Shown here one piece after another: positions 7,111 to 12,928 of a stretch of DNA of 21,565 nt; within the stretch, counting starts at the first letter, position 1, and every line of letters begins with the position of its first letter. The translations under genes were made by a program, and so were the position numbers. Origin of the DNA: a virus. The stretch covers positions 1 to 21,565 of IMG/VR virus record IMGVR_UViG_3300037516_000542, one strand, 5' to 3'. The notes under the pieces are model-generated. The model was not told where the DNA came from. It ran no database searches and saw only the letters and a list, made by a program, of their open reading frames with translations.

Positions 7111-7883
7111 GTCTTGCAGATGAACTTGCACAGGCAAGTAAGAGTGCACGCATCCTCACCCTAGATATTGAAACGGCACCAATGTTGGTGCACTCGTGGG
7201 GATTATTTCAGCAGACGCACAGCATCAATCAAATCATTGATCCAGGTCGCATGTTATGTTTCGCTGCCAAATGGTATGACGAAAAGAAAGTGCACTTTTT
7301 TAGCGAGCATCACAACACGCGTGAGGAAATGGTTAAAGCTGCATGGGACATGCTTGACGAGTGTGACATTCTCGTAACGTACAACGGTCCAGGCTTTGAC
7401 GTGAAGCACATGCAACGTGAGTTCATTCTTGCTGGCATGAATCCTCCTAGCAAGTTTGAGAACGTGGACCTGTTGAAAGTGGCGCGAGGTCAGTTCAAGT
7501 TCCCTAGTAACAAACTTGACTTTGTTGCACAAGCTTTAGGGCTGGGCAGTAAGTTAGCGCACGAGGGTCAAGCATTGTGGACTGCGTGTCTTGCTGGTGA
7601 TGACAAGGCTTGGGGTCGTATGCGTAGGTACAACAAACAGGATGTCATCCTGACTGAAGCGTTGTATGACCGCATGGGTGCGTGGATTAAATCGCACCCT
7701 CACATGGGATTGCTCACGCATCAGGCACGCTCGTGCTTTCGTTGTGGTGGGACACAGCTCACTGCTAATGGTGTGACGCGCTCAGCATCAACAACTTACG
7801 CATCGTTTACTTGTGATAGTTGTGGTGCACAATCACGTGCCAGTGCGCGCAAATCTGGTGTTGTTATGCGTAGCGCACGATGA
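7107..7883 (+). CDS. DEDDy 3'-5' exonuclease (DnaQ/RNase H-like) with zinc ribbon
   Basis: Predicted 3'-5' exonuclease of the DnaQ-like DEDDy superfamily, 258 aa. Motif Exo I is LTLDIET (Asp20, Glu22), Exo II is TYNGPGFDVKHM (Asp98), and Exo III is RYNKQDVILTEALYD (Tyr175, Asp179). Spacing and the SNKLDFVAQALGLGSK segment resemble PolB-type or YprB-like exonuclease domains. A C-terminal zinc ribbon follows (Cys210-x2-Cys213 and Cys236-x2-Cys239). It likely acts on DNA ends in replication, repair or host DNA turnover. The start at 7107 overlaps the previous stop (ATGA) and the 3' end overlaps the next gene by four bases. A fused polymerase domain is absent, so it is a stand-alone nuclease. Confidence 0.85.
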   Translation: MSLADELAQASKSARILTLDIETAPMLVHSWGLFQQTHSINQIIDPGRMLCFAAKWYDEKKVHFFSEHHNTREEMVKAAWDMLDECDILVTYNGPGFDVKHMQREFILAGMNPPSKFENVDLLKVARGQFKFPSNKLDFVAQALGLGSKLAHEGQALWTACLAGDDKAWGRMRRYNKQDVILTEALYDRMGAWIKSHPHMGLLTHQARSCFRCGGTQLTANGVTRSASTTYASFTCDSCGAQSRASARKSGVVMRSAR

Positions 7884-8203
7884 TCAGGCCACGCAACGTG
7901 AAGATCAGTCCCTACACGTGGTCTGTTAAATGGTCACGGCACGAGGTGCTGAAACATCATCCTAATGGGGATGCGTGTGGTGCGTGTGACATGGAGTCAA
8001 TGACCATTGCTGTGGACCCTGGCAGGAACGAGGATTACGCGCGTGCTACTTTGTTGCACGAAATCCTGCACGCCTGTATTCGTGGCAGTGACCCGACACT
8101 AGATGACGAGCACGAAGAAACAGCAGTTGCAGCAATCACTGGACCACTGCTCGCAGCACTTAGGGATAACCCCGAGCTGATTGATTATTTGATAGGGGAA
8201 TGA
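7880..8203 (+). CDS. HExxH metalloprotease-like protein
   Basis: A 107-aa protein with a clear zincin motif, LLHEILHAC (His60, Glu61, His64), and downstream acidic residues (EHEETAVAAI, Glu79 or Glu80) suitable as a third ligand. It is short, like the single-domain metalloprotease-like proteins found in many phage accessory regions (SprT- or ImmA-like core). A Cys pair (ACGAC, residues 32-36) precedes the motif. Its substrate is unknown; host repressor or DNA-protein crosslink cleavage are guesses from related families. Start ATG 7880 overlaps the exonuclease stop by ATGA, and its stop overlaps the next start, so the three genes are translationally coupled. Confidence 0.72.
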   Translation: MIRPRNVKISPYTWSVKWSRHEVLKHHPNGDACGACDMESMTIAVDPGRNEDYARATLLHEILHACIRGSDPTLDDEHEETAVAAITGPLLAALRDNPELIDYLIGE

Positions 8204-9006
8204 TGAAACACATAGTTATGTTTTCTGGTGGCATTGGCTCGTGGGCTACTGCTAAACGCGTTGCAGAAAAGCATGGTACCGATGATCTTTATTTACTATT
8301 CTCTGATGTCAAAGGTGACACAGATGATCCCCACGTAGGGGAAGACGAAGACACTTACAGATTTATTGAGGATGCCGCTAACAATGTTGGTGGCACGTTG
8401 ATCATTTTGAGCGATGGTCGTGACATCTGGGAAGTGTTTAAGGATAAACGCTTTCTGGGTAATTCTAGGCTTGCCAGTTGTTCCCACGAATTGAAGCAAA
8501 AGCCTGCAAGAAAATGGCTTGATGAGAATTGTGATCCAGAAGATACGATTGTTTATGTTGGTATTGACTGGACTGAGACGCATCGTGTGCCAGCGATTGT
8601 CAAAAACTACAAGCCTTACCAGGCAGAAGCACCATTGACTGAGGCACCTTTTATTGACAAAAGCGAAATGATTGCGTGGGCTGAACATGAAGGGCTTACT
8701 CCACCACGTTTGTATGCAATGGGCTTTGCTCACAACAATTGTGGTGGTGGTTGTGTGCGAGCTGGGCAGGCACAGTTTAAGAAACTGCTTGATGTGATGC
8801 CTGAGCGTTTTGCTGTTTGGGAAACCAAAGAGCAAGAGATGCAAGAGTTTCTAGATAAGGATGTGACTATCTTGAAAGAAACTAAAAATGGTGTAGCGCA
8901 GGGTTTATCTTTGAGGCAACTTAGGTTAAGAGTTGAGGGCAACCCATCTCTGTTTGATCCTTATGACGTTGGTGGTTGTGGTTGTTTTGTTGATGAGGCA
9001 TTGTGA
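8203..9006 (+). CDS. PP-loop ATPase, PAPS reductase-like
   Basis: Member of the adenine-nucleotide alpha-hydrolase/PAPS-reductase-like group, 267 aa. The PP-loop is FSGGIGSWATAKR near residues 7-19. A CSHELKQKPARKWL segment (about residues 93-106) and a NNCGGGCVRAGQAQF segment (about 182-196) are Cys-containing signatures of the phage-encoded branch. The enzyme probably activates a substrate through adenylation or transfers sulfur; phage members have no firm general function, and links to nucleotide or DNA modification are only suggestive. ATG 8203 is preferred over ATG 8200 because GATAGGGGA is too close to the latter. The last Cys cluster (GGCGCF) may bind metal. It overlaps the metalloprotease stop and the next membrane gene. 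Confidence 0.78.
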   Translation: MKHIVMFSGGIGSWATAKRVAEKHGTDDLYLLFSDVKGDTDDPHVGEDEDTYRFIEDAANNVGGTLIILSDGRDIWEVFKDKRFLGNSRLASCSHELKQKPARKWLDENCDPEDTIVYVGIDWTETHRVPAIVKNYKPYQAEAPLTEAPFIDKSEMIAWAEHEGLTPPRLYAMGFAHNNCGGGCVRAGQAQFKKLLDVMPERFAVWETKEQEMQEFLDKDVTILKETKNGVAQGLSLRQLRLRVEGNPSLFDPYDVGGCGCFVDEAL

Positions 9007-9209
9007 TTTGGGTATCATTCTTGCTTGCCGCTGGGAGCGTTACAGGTTTGTACCTGGTTAAGCGTAACCCTCGCATTGGGTGGGGTTGGTGTCTGATCAT
9101 GGAAGTACCATGGGTGATCTACGCGCTCGCCATTGGTCAGCCTGCACTTGCTTTCCTGTGCGCGTTTTACGCAGCCGTTTATGCTAACAATCTGAGAGGG
9201 ACCAAATGA
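9003..9209 (+). CDS. Small integral membrane protein
   Basis: A 68-aa protein from a GTG start overlapping the PP-loop gene stop. Three hydrophobic segments can be drawn (about residues 2-18, 26-43 and 46-61) with a short basic loop (KRNPR) after the first and a basic C-terminus. The pattern GLYLVKRNPRIGWGW ... ALAIGQPALAFLCAFYAAVY matches a small phage membrane protein family seen in actinophages. The function is unknown; it is far from the lysis genes, so I do not call it a holin. The ATGA overlap with the following gene places it in the same operon. Confidence 0.65.
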   Translation: MIWVSFLLAAGSVTGLYLVKRNPRIGWGWCLIMEVPWVIYALAIGQPALAFLCAFYAAVYANNLRGTK

Positions 9210-9415
9210 AAAACATTATTGATTGTGTGCCAGACCTGACACAAGCTGTTGACTACAGGCCGATGATCACACATGAGTGTGTGTGTGGTTCACCATTGTT
9301 CAGGGTGATCTGCGCATTTCAAGACAATGAGATTGCACAATACTTTTTAGACATGGAGTGCATTGCCTGTGGGAGTCGCTACAACGCGCCAACATTGGCT
9401 GACGTTGATGAGTGA
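9206..9415 (+). CDS. Small zinc-ribbon protein
   Basis: A 69-aa protein with a probable zinc ribbon: HECVCGSPLF (Cys26, Cys28) and MECIACGSRY (Cys52, Cys55), with GS following each knuckle. The first knuckle is Cys-x-Cys rather than Cys-x2-Cys. The region between is a short hydrophobic stretch. It lies between a membrane gene and a DUF6378-type gene with four-base and eight-base overlaps. Function not recognised; such phage proteins may bind nucleic acid or protein partners. Confidence 0.65.
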   Translation: MKNIIDCVPDLTQAVDYRPMITHECVCGSPLFRVICAFQDNEIAQYFLDMECIACGSRYNAPTLADVDE

Positions 9416-9719
9416 TTACGTGGGTGATGGTGGCCCCATCATTGGTCAACCGCATGAGGTACTGGTGCCTGAAGCTGACATCGCAGGTTTATTGGCTGTG
9501 CGCGGTTCAGCCTATGGCAGTCCACTGATTAACCATGAGCGCATCAGTGATTTGTGGAGTGCCTATCTGCGTATCACAATCACACCTGAGCAGGCAGCAA
9601 TGTGCATGGCACTTGTCAAGGTGGCACGACTTGTGCAGTCACCTGACCACGCTGATTCTATTCACGACCTCGCAGGCTATGTTGAGGTTTACCGTCAGAT
9701 CATTAACGAAAAACAGTAA
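9408..9719 (+). CDS. DUF6378-type phage protein
   Basis: A 103-aa protein resembling the phage DUF6378 family: a YGSPLINHERISDLWSAYL segment (about residues 29-47) followed by ITPEQAAMCMALVKVARL (about 52-69) and DSIHDLAGYVEVYRQI (about 80-95). In this family the conserved acidic and His residues sit on helices in a pattern recalling small nucleotide pyrophosphohydrolase-like folds, but no activity is established to my knowledge. The start at 9408 overlaps the preceding zinc-ribbon gene. It is the last gene of the long rightward operon and is followed by a strong terminator. Confidence 0.72.
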   Translation: MSDYVGDGGPIIGQPHEVLVPEADIAGLLAVRGSAYGSPLINHERISDLWSAYLRITITPEQAAMCMALVKVARLVQSPDHADSIHDLAGYVEVYRQIINEKQ

Positions 9720-9732
9720 CGCGTTAACTAAC

Positions 9733-9783
9733 AAAGTCAGTCCATGTGCATACCTTGAGGATGCACATGGACTGACTTTTTTT
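9733..9783 (+). terminator. Rho-independent terminator between converging operons
   Basis: A perfect 19-bp stem (left arm 9733-9751, right arm 9761-9779; core CAGTCCATGTGCAT) with a 9-nt loop, ending in seven Ts at 9777-9783. It closes the rightward late/accessory operon 14 nt after its last stop. The left arm starts with AAAG, so the leftward transcript would read a short T-run too; it can serve both converging operons. Confidence 0.92.
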
Positions 9784-9794
9784 ACGTTGAGAAA

Positions 9795-9944
9795 CTAGCG
9801 TGACTTGAGGATAAAATCTGTTAGTGCAAGTCGCATTACTTCACTGACGCTGAGTCCTGTTTGTTCACCGATGTCACGTAACGCGTCCCAGATATCGTCA
9901 TTGAGTCTTACGCTGCGATGTGGTGTCTTTGGTTGATTAGGCAT
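9795..9944 (-). CDS. Ribbon-helix-helix (CopG/Arc-like) protein
   Basis: A 49-aa protein too short for many gene callers. The sequence SVRLNDDIWDALRDIGEQTG then LSVSEVMRLALTDFI matches the ribbon-helix-helix fold: one short strand (HRSVRL), helix A (DDIWDALRDIGEQTG) and helix B (SVSEVMRLALTDF). RHH proteins bind DNA as dimers through the paired strands, so this is a candidate repressor of the leftward cassette or of the converging operons. It is last in the leftward operon; its ATG shares a base with the TAA of the zinc-ribbon gene before it. AGGA lies 8 nt upstream of the start. It may be one half of a regulatory pair, but no toxin partner is recognisable. Confidence 0.78.
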   Translation of the reverse strand: MPNQPKTPHRSVRLNDDIWDALRDIGEQTGLSVSEVMRLALTDFILKSR

Positions 9945-10111
9945 TAGGCAATCCTACCTGCACGCTTGATGGGTGGCCTCTTGGACATCTCCAGACCAAA
10001 CGACTCACCACACTTAGGGCACTGATACCACGTGTAGTAACCGTTGCTGATCAGCTCAAACCGGCGGTACTGGTCACACTCACCACATGGTGTCCTGATT
10101 GTAAACTTCAT
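9944..10111 (-). CDS. Small zinc-ribbon protein
   Basis: A 55-aa protein with two metal-binding knuckles: TPCGECDQY (Cys9, Cys12) and YQCPKCGESF (Cys31, Cys34), separated by an aromatic-rich strand region (RRFELISNGYYTWY). The C-terminus is basic (KRPPIKRAGRIA). The fold resembles TFIIS/rubredoxin-like zinc ribbons used for nucleic acid or protein binding. It overlaps the FmdB-type gene upstream by ATGA and the RHH gene downstream by one base, so the three are translationally coupled. Partner unknown. Confidence 0.7.
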   Translation of the reverse strand: MKFTIRTPCGECDQYRRFELISNGYYTWYQCPKCGESFGLEMSKRPPIKRAGRIA

Positions 10112-10281
10112 GGCTTACCTCCCCATCCTTCACCCTTGAATGATATTCCTGGTACTGAATAAATACGTTGCATCGGTTTACTGCAGGTGTCACACGTGCG
10201 CTTATCGTCTCGCTGATCCACTTCAACACGTAGCGTGGTGCGATGCTCGCAACCGCAACGGTACTCGTAGGTGACAGGCAT
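10108..10281 (-). CDS. FmdB-type zinc-ribbon protein
   Basis: A 57-aa protein beginning MPVTYEYRCGCEHRTTL, the hallmark N-terminus of the FmdB family, with a second knuckle CDTCSKPMQRIY and the family's C-terminal FKGEGWG motif. The first knuckle is CGC rather than CPDCG, so that zinc site is atypical. FmdB-type proteins are putative regulators of uncertain mechanism. The start at 10281 is chosen over the longer frame because the family begins with this MP-YEYRC motif; it starts 4 nt after the upstream stop, consistent with coupled translation, and lacks a good Shine-Dalgarno of its own. Confidence 0.8.
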   Translation of the reverse strand: MPVTYEYRCGCEHRTTLRVEVDQRDDKRTCDTCSKPMQRIYSVPGISFKGEGWGGKP

Positions 10282-10285
10282 GGTT

Positions 10286-10669
10286 TTACTGTGCCTCTCT
10301 GCCCTGATAAAGCGTAATGCCACTGTGCTGTTCAGCAATGGTCAACCATTGGTCAAGCACTGTTGCTAACTCCTCATGTGTGCCGTCTTCACGCATCCAG
10401 TAATCAAAGTGATCATGCAACGCAGTGAGCAAACCTGACACCTGCTTATCTACTGAATTGTCACAGGCAATCTGTTCCAAATCCTCAAAAGCTGCACGCA
10501 ATCCTTTGATGACAGCAGTATCACCAGCGACAGTGCTCGGCTCAGAGATCGTTACCTTGACCACACCTTGACTTGTCAAGGTTTTAATCAAAGCGTCAAC
10601 CTCAACGCTGGTGTCAAGTGTCCAACTCTGCTCAAGTGGATTGTCTTTGTTTGCTGTAACAATGAACAT
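10286..10669 (-). CDS. Hypothetical acidic protein
   Basis: A 127-aa acidic protein I do not recognise. The N-terminus (MFIVTANKDNPLEQSW) starts with a strand, followed by mixed alpha/beta regions, and the C-terminal half is strongly helical (residues 56-117, rich in Leu, Glu, Asp and His). No Cys pairs, signal peptide or membrane segment are evident. It is preceded by the first copy of a 24-nt leader repeat carrying AGGAG 5 nt before the ATG, and lies in the leftward cassette between the 145-aa unknown and the FmdB-type gene. Likely an early accessory protein. Confidence 0.7.
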   Translation of the reverse strand: MFIVTANKDNPLEQSWTLDTSVEVDALIKTLTSQGVVKVTISEPSTVAGDTAVIKGLRAAFEDLEQIACDNSVDKQVSGLLTALHDHFDYWMREDGTHEELATVLDQWLTIAEQHSGITLYQGREAQ

Positions 10670-10671
10670 GG

Positions 10672-10695
10672 TTTCTCCTATTGGTTGTGTTGGTT
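10672..10695 (-). repeat. 24-nt leader repeat with ribosome-binding site, copy 1
   Basis: On the minus strand this reads AACCAACACAACCAATAGG followed by AGAAA, identical over 24 nt to the copy at 11136-11159. It contains the Shine-Dalgarno AGGAG for the downstream leftward gene and overlaps the stop codon of the upstream one. Either recent duplication of a gene-start cassette or a selected translation-enhancer leader. Confidence 0.85.
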
Positions 10696-11131
10696 ATTTA
10701 GCGATTGTGATTGCAGATGTAAGAGCCTTGACATACCTGTTGCCATCTCCTCCGAGTTTGGCAACATTGACACGACCATCAACAGGAACTTTGATCACAA
10801 CGTACTGGCCTTCTCTACCTTCTATGGTAACAACCGCTCCGAGACAGAAACTCTGGAAGGCATCTTGCTCTGCTTTATTGATTGCCTCTTTGACATCAGT
10901 GGCTTCCTGTGAATCATCAGCCAATTTTTGCAGGTGAATCTTCCCACAGGAATACACTTGACCGTCTAAGGTCTTGACCTTGTAAGGCGTTTTGCCTCGT
11001 GTGTAATTGACCACTACACCAGTTTTGTCTAGTGACTTGATACGCACTGCAGTGTCAATCCAGATGTGATCAGACAAATCCATAACGACACCTTCTGTGT
11101 CTTTGCCGTATTCGTGCACTGTCAACTTCAT
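10694..11131 (-). CDS. Hypothetical protein with two SH3/KOW-like beta segments
   Basis: A 145-aa protein with no confident family. Two beta-rich segments are notable: VRIKSLDKTGVVVNYTRGKTPYKV (about residues 30-53), which looks like an SH3/KOW-type barrel strand set, and VVTIEGREGQYVVIKVPVD (about 100-118), which repeats that style. A helical Lys/Glu stretch (about 70-92) joins them. This could bind nucleic acid, but that is only a fold impression. The ATG follows the second copy of the 24-nt leader repeat with AGGAG 7 nt upstream. Confidence 0.7.
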   Translation of the reverse strand: MKLTVHEYGKDTEGVVMDLSDHIWIDTAVRIKSLDKTGVVVNYTRGKTPYKVKTLDGQVYSCGKIHLQKLADDSQEATDVKEAINKAEQDAFQSFCLGAVVTIEGREGQYVVIKVPVDGRVNVAKLGGDGNRYVKALTSAITIAK

Positions 11132-11135
11132 TTCA

Positions 11136-11159
11136 TTTCTCCTATTGGTTGTGTTGGTT
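11136..11159 (-). repeat. 24-nt leader repeat with ribosome-binding site, copy 2
   Basis: Identical to the repeat at 10672-10695 over 24 nt, again just upstream of a leftward start codon and containing AGGAG. The two copies are 464 bp apart, and the genes behind them share no obvious protein similarity, so only the leader is duplicated. Confidence 0.85.
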
Positions 11160-11168
11160 TTTTTGTGG

Positions 11169-11426
11169 TCAGTTATTGCAGGTCAAGCATCCTTCAATCT
11201 TGCATGGCACCATTGACATGGATGCATCATCACAGATGCAGTCCCAGATGTATCCCCAAAACATTTCGTTTTCTGGATCGTACAAATAATCTGAGTAATG
11301 ACTTTCGCCGTCAAAGGTCATACCTTTAGGTGCGTCAATGCATGCACCATTGCGATGAATCTCAAGTGTGTATCCACTGCGCTTAACTGCGCTGATGGCC
11401 TGAGCCTTTGTCTTATGCTTAGTCAT
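11169..11426 (-). CDS. Hypothetical Cys-rich protein
   Basis: An 85-aa protein starting MTKHKTKAQAISAVKRSGY. The N-terminal helix is basic; the C-terminal half is rich in aromatic and acidic residues (SHYSDYLYDPENEMFWGYIWDCICDD) and ends with a Cys-rich tail (PCKIEGCLTCNN), possibly metal-binding with the WDCICD pair. No family is recognised. The internal ATG at 11426 is chosen because GGAGGAGAGACACA precedes it, matching the leader style of the neighbouring genes. Member of the leftward early cassette. Confidence 0.65.
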   Translation of the reverse strand: MTKHKTKAQAISAVKRSGYTLEIHRNGACIDAPKGMTFDGESHYSDYLYDPENEMFWGYIWDCICDDASMSMVPCKIEGCLTCNN

Positions 11427-11446
11427 TGTGTCTCTCCTCCTGTCGG

Positions 11447-11671
11447 TTAGTGACCAAAGTGGCATGTGAAACATGGCATGGGCTGATCCATTTGTGCGAC
11501 CCATTCTTCATGATCACGCTTTGTTGCCTTCACCCAATGGGTCAGAGGCGTGGTGAATGATTGTGCCTTTGGGTGGTGTGCAAGGTAGGACTCTGCCTCG
11601 TAGCCGATGTGCTCTGTGCAGTAGACCCCACCATTGGTGTCAATGTAAAGGTCAGCAGTCTTTGTAGTCAT
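11447..11671 (-). CDS. Hypothetical small Cys/His-rich protein
   Basis: A 74-aa protein (start 11671) beginning MTTKTADLYIDTNGGVYC. It carries CTEH near residues 18-21 and ends with CFTCHFGH (residues 67-74), a Cys/His set that could bind one zinc ion. The middle contains HPKAQSFTTPLTHWVKATKRDHEEWV. Not recognised as a known family. AGAGGAGAAACACA just before the ATG is a strong ribosome-binding site. It sits second in the leftward operon; the longer upstream extension of the frame runs across the preceding gene and is not used. Confidence 0.65.
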   Translation of the reverse strand: MTTKTADLYIDTNGGVYCTEHIGYEAESYLAHHPKAQSFTTPLTHWVKATKRDHEEWVAQMDQPMPCFTCHFGH

Positions 11672-11696
11672 TGTGTTTCTCCTCTGGTTTGTTGGA

Positions 11697-11858
11697 TTAG
11701 TTGACAAAGTTGCGGACGATGATCTCTTGATCTGCCCATGAAATCTTGAACCAGTCTGGGCTGAAGATTCCTGCATCAAACATTGCAGTGTAAATGTCAC
11801 GAGCGGTGTATGGGTCGCAGTCAATCATGCACTGGATTTTGGTTGCGATGATGCTCAT
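11697..11858 (-). CDS. Hypothetical 53-aa protein, first gene of leftward operon
   Basis: A 53-aa protein encoded nearest the divergent control region: MSIIATKIQCMIDCDPYTAR then a helical segment DIYTAMFDAGIFSPDWFKIS and ADQEIIVRNFVN. It is acidic, has two Cys near residues 10 and 14, and shows no membrane segment. Function not recognised. The start is supported by AGAGGAGACACA 6-8 nt upstream and by the promoter beginning about 30 nt further up. Being first in the operon suggests early, high expression. Confidence 0.65.
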   Translation of the reverse strand: MSIIATKIQCMIDCDPYTARDIYTAMFDAGIFSPDWFKISWADQEIIVRNFVN

Positions 11859-11888
11859 TGTGTCTCCTCTGTCTGGGCTGATAGGTCA

Positions 11889-11918
11889 TTTCTACACTAG
11901 GTGTGGGACACCTGTCAA
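11889..11918 (-). promoter_or_regulatory. Leftward promoter with embedded palindromic operator
   Basis: On the minus strand, -35 TTGACA (11918-11913) and -10 TAGAAA (11894-11889) with 18-nt spacing, about 30 nt before the first leftward ATG. Between the boxes is a perfect inverted repeat AGGTGT-GGG-ACACCT (11899-11913 on the plus strand), placed where a repressor would block RNA polymerase. The -35 box is perfect, the -10 box is 4/6. The likely repressor is phage-encoded, but which protein binds is unknown. Confidence 0.6.
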
Positions 11919-11963
11919 CACCATTCTAAATAAAGATTTTTGGGCGTGTCGCACACCTGCCCT

Positions 11964-12074
11964 GCTAGGCACAAGCTGCACAAGGCTAGGCACGAGAATA
12001 GCCCTCAGAGGGCACAGGAGACGATCTGAGCGCACAACACCAGACACGCCGATATCTAGGCACAGATCAGGCAC
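11964..12074 (+). repeat. Iterated CTAGGCAC motifs in the divergent control region
   Basis: Three direct CTAGGCAC copies (11965-11972, 11986-11993 and 12056-12063; the first two extended to GCTAGGCAC and spaced 21 bp, two helical turns) plus a degenerate TCAGGCAC at 12067-12074. A perfect short palindrome GCCCTC-A-GAGGGC lies between them at 12001-12013. They may be operator or replication-initiator sites. This is the gene-free interval of the window (11859-12144). Confidence 0.55.
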
Positions 12075-12079
12075 CAGGC

Positions 12080-12108
12080 TTGCCACGGTCACACCAGCGG
12101 TCTACAGT
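12080..12108 (+). promoter_or_regulatory. Rightward early promoter
   Basis: -35 TTGCCA (12080-12085) and -10 TACAGT (12103-12108) with exactly 17-nt spacing, ending 36 nt before the first rightward ATG. Both boxes fit a sigma-70/SigA-like promoter at 4-5 of 6 positions. It faces away from the leftward promoter, giving a classic divergent early control region. Confidence 0.6.
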
Positions 12109-12144
12109 CCTATCAGTCAGCCCAGCACAACTATCGGAGGAATC

Positions 12145-12390
12145 ATGCAACAAGTAATCACACCACGCAATATTGCGGTTTCACAGCTTTTAGATGATGG
12201 CGATGGCATCAACCAGGCCATTGTCATGATTGACCACAACACCAATGATCCATACATCGTGCACCTGAACGATGAGCAAGCAAGTGATCTCTACTACCAA
12301 CTACAACGCATACGCAACCTCACTGTTCAAGCATCACTGATGGACATCACAGCCCACGCCATCAACATCATCAAGGGAGAAAACAGATGA
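12145..12390 (+). CDS. Hypothetical protein, first gene of rightward early operon
   Basis: An 81-aa protein with no firm family: MQQVITPRNIAVSQLLDDGD then a strand-rich middle (INQAIVMIDHNTNDPYIVHL) and a helical C-terminus (DEQASDLYYQLQRIRNLTVQ...DITAHAINIIKGENR). The shape, a small beta sheet followed by a helix, is common in small phage regulators, but no DNA-binding motif is clear. CGGAGG sits 4 nt before the ATG, the strongest ribosome-binding site of the operon. Its stop overlaps the next start by ATGA. A longer frame running left into the divergent region has no matching ribosome-binding site. Confidence 0.72.
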   Translation: MQQVITPRNIAVSQLLDDGDGINQAIVMIDHNTNDPYIVHLNDEQASDLYYQLQRIRNLTVQASLMDITAHAINIIKGENR

Positions 12391-12512
12391 GCACATTTGA
12401 GGCACTAAGCATTGTCGCAATGATCTTCGCATCATGTGGGATGTCCTATTTCGCTGGTTACGTATCAGCACTGCAGGACGAGCAACAACGTAAAAAGGTA
12501 AGTAAGCAGTGA
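12387..12512 (+). CDS. 41-aa single-span membrane protein
   Basis: A 41-aa protein: MSTFEALSIVAMIFASCGMS then YFAGYVSALQDEQQRKKVSK and Gln. One hydrophobic segment (about residues 5-28) is followed by a charged, basic C-terminus, suggesting N-out/C-in topology. It overlaps the previous gene (ATGA) and the WhiB-type gene (GTGA), so tight coupling on both sides supports reality despite the small size. Function unknown; early phage micro-membrane proteins often modulate host functions or superinfection, but nothing here proves it. Confidence 0.6.
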   Translation: MSTFEALSIVAMIFASCGMSYFAGYVSALQDEQQRKKVSKQ

Positions 12513-12928
12513 CGTGGCGCGAGCACGCAGAGTGCGCAAGTTATGAAGACCCTGAAGCGTTTTTCCCACTCACACTCACACAGCGAGACCAGTTGCGTGA
12601 AACCGTGACGGCTCGCACCATCTGCGCAATGTGCACTGTCAGTGACCAGTGCTTTACTGAAGCAGTGCAAACAGGAGACATTTACAGCGTTGCTGGTGGG
12701 ACAGTTCCAGCGCAGCGCAAGCAAGGCAAAGCAGGAAAGAGCAGATACCAACGCACAACCGCTGATGAGGCCACGTTTTTGTATGATGGTGGACTCCCAC
12801 CTGAACACATTGCGCGAGCAATGAACATCAAAGTGGCATCAGTTGAAAGATCATTCCTACGAACAGGCAAAGTCATCCCCTGGCAACGCGATGGGATGAA
12901 CACAATGCTGAAAGGAATGACAGCATGA
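12509..12928 (+). CDS. WhiB-family Fe-S regulator with C-terminal HTH-like extension
   Basis: WhiB-like protein (139 aa), an actinobacteria-specific [4Fe-4S] transcription factor that binds the primary sigma factor. The conserved features are WREHAECASYEDPEAFFP with Cys9, then ICAMCTVSDQC with Cys39, Cys42 and Cys48 (C-x29-C-x2-C-x5-C). The usual GVWGG turn is replaced by SVAGG (residues 60-64), followed by basic AQRKQGKAGK. Residues about 84-125 (DEATFLYDGGLPPEHIARAMNIKVASVERSFLRTG) form an extra HTH-like segment not present in short WhiB proteins. The GTG start overlaps the preceding stop, and the 3' end overlaps the next gene. It may redirect host transcription or act against superinfecting phage, as reported for a mycobacteriophage WhiB. 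Confidence 0.88.
   Translation: MTWREHAECASYEDPEAFFPLTLTQRDQLRETVTARTICAMCTVSDQCFTEAVQTGDIYSVAGGTVPAQRKQGKAGKSRYQRTTADEATFLYDGGLPPEHIARAMNIKVASVERSFLRTGKVIPWQRDGMNTMLKGMTA

Noticed and set aside
8296-8844. A 182-aa minus-strand frame opposite the PP-loop gene
   Set aside because: Full overlap with a well-supported enzyme gene, no family motif, Phe/His-rich low-quality composition.
11794-12390. A 198-aa version of the first rightward early gene reaching into the divergent region
   Set aside because: The extension overlaps the leftward first gene and both promoters. CGGAGG fixes the start at 12145.
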